Below are positions 4,922 to 5,531 of a stretch of DNA of 5,531 nt, in pieces (positions within the stretch are counted from its first letter, which is position 1; each line of letters starts with the position of its first letter). Origin of the DNA: Dehalococcoidia bacterium (GTDB taxonomy: Bacteria > Chloroflexota > Dehalococcoidia > Dehalococcoidales > RBG-16-60-22). The notes under the pieces were generated by a model. That model was not told the DNA's origin. It ran no database searches and saw nothing but the letters and a program-made list of their open reading frames with translations. Location: assembly GCA_030605045.1 (NCBI GenBank), contig JAUWBK010000085.1, positions 1-5,531 on the forward strand, in the 5' to 3' direction. Made by a program: the position numbers and the translations under genes.

Positions 4922-5531
4922 TTACCAACCCCGCTGCAGGACCATGTTAACCAGTGTGCCGCCATCACCACCCAAGGTATCGGTCATCCCGATTCTGGCA
5001 CCTTGTACCTGCCGCTCTGGCTCTACTTCACCTCTTAATTGTTTGGCTATCTCATAGACCTGACCGGCGCCTGTGGCGCCAATAGGATGCCCCTTAGACT
5101 TTAGCCCGCCAGATGGATTTATGGCTACCTTGCCGCCAATGTCAGCTTCACCTTTCGTCCAGGCTTCACCTGACTTGCCAAACTCAAAGAAGCCGAGCCC
5201 TTCGGCAGCAATCAGACTGGCAATACTGAAGCAATCGTGAAGCTCACAGACATCAATATCCTCAGGCTTGACCCCGGCCATATCATAGGCTTGCTTCGAT
5301 GATATTTCCCTGGCCCTGAGTCGTGGCAAATACTCCTGCTGGTTGGCCAGAGGACCGGAGGAAGATTGACCCACACCAATCATATAGACTGGCTTGTCAG
5401 TAAGTTTCTTGGCTACCTCTTCTGAAGCTAAAATGACGGCAGCCGCACCATCAGAAAACGGGCAGCAATCATGCAGCTGTATCGGTGTGCTCACCATAAA
5501 AGACTTTAGCACCGCCTCCACGTTTACTTCC
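4922..5531 (-). CDS. SCP2-type thiolase, C-terminal half; 5' part outside the window
   Basis: The visible 202 codons are the C-terminal half of a thiolase-fold enzyme; family members run to about 380-400 residues, so the start and the nucleophilic Cys loop lie beyond the right edge. The frame stays open to the last base, and the GTG at 5519-5521 is an internal Val codon, not a start. Diagnostic segments are LHDCCPFSDGAAAV, the ELHDCF motif (His at 5237-5239, Cys at 5231-5233) and the GGLKSKGHPIGATGAGQ block with the catalytic His at 5087-5089. The C-terminal CxG of classical thiolases is replaced by LGGDGGT. An HDCF motif with no C-terminal CxG is characteristic of SCP2/SCP-x-like thiolases, in which the HDCF Cys is thought to take over the second acid/base role. 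The reaction is thiolytic cleavage of a 3-oxoacyl-CoA or the reverse Claisen condensation. The DUF35 gene follows after 33 bases, consistent with a thiolase-DUF35 complex. Confidence 0.88.
   Translation of the reverse strand, partial: EVNVEAVLKSFMVSTPIQLHDCCPFSDGAAAVILASEEVAKKLTDKPVYMIGVGQSSSGPLANQQEYLPRLRAREISSKQAYDMAGVKPEDIDVCELHDCFSIASLIAAEGLGFFEFGKSGEAWTKGEADIGGKVAINPSGGLKSKGHPIGATGAGQVYEIAKQLRGEVEPERQVQGARIGMTDTLGGDGGTLVNMVLQRGW

Noticed and set aside
5519..5521. GTG as the start of the thiolase
   Set aside because: The frame continues open to the window edge, and the translated part covers only the C-terminal half of a thiolase, so the codon is internal.

Overview
The window looks like part of the chromosome of a strictly anaerobic, acyl-CoA-metabolising prokaryote. 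Five complete genes and two edge fragments were found, with no mobile element, RNA gene or CRISPR array. Every gene except a small fragment at the left edge lies on the minus strand. The gene content suggests an anaerobe that ferments or respires aromatic or other acyl-CoA compounds. It combines a two-subunit 2-hydroxyacyl-CoA dehydratase-like reductase, two different ATPase activators, a DUF35 protein and an SCP2-type thiolase. From memory, such sets occur in sediment Chloroflexota (Dehalococcoidia), Desulfobacterota and some archaea. The window alone does not fix the taxon, and the good Shine-Dalgarno site before the DUF35 gene fits any of these.

In transcription order (right to left) the minus strand carries: a thiolase cut by the right edge (4922-5531); a DUF35 zinc-ribbon/OB-fold protein (4475-4888); a 98-bp AT-rich palindromic spacer (4377-4474); a large reductase subunit of 445 aa (3039-4376); a second reductase subunit of 401 aa (1840-3045); an ATPase activator with intact nucleotide-binding motifs (969-1838); and a second, shorter ATPase with an altered phosphate-2 motif (182-967). 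The last four genes are tightly packed, with a 7-bp overlap and then two one-base gaps, so they are almost certainly one translationally coupled unit. A hairpin at 126-174 lies just beyond the last gene. On the plus strand, 1-98 holds the 3' end of a convergent iron-sulfur protein gene, and the hairpin probably terminates both directions.

Two catalytic subunits plus two non-identical ATPases is the composition of class I (ATP-dependent) benzoyl-CoA reductases. Ordinary 2-hydroxyacyl-CoA dehydratases use a single homodimeric activator. As I recall, the order large subunit, small subunit, GGQD-type ATPase, divergent ATPase matches the O-N-Q-P order of the Azoarcus 3-methylbenzoyl-CoA reductase genes. 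The inferred working model is that ferredoxin-derived electrons are driven by ATP hydrolysis in the ATPase heterodimer into Fe-S clusters of the catalytic pair, which then reduces or dehydrates an acyl-CoA. The upstream thiolase-DUF35 pair would carry out thiolytic or Claisen chemistry on an acyl-CoA. The actual substrate cannot be read from the sequence. The points most worth checking are the altered phosphate-2 loop, the pairing of a reductase with a DUF35-thiolase, the palindromic spacer that supplies a ribosome binding site, and the unlisted Fe-S fragment at the left edge.
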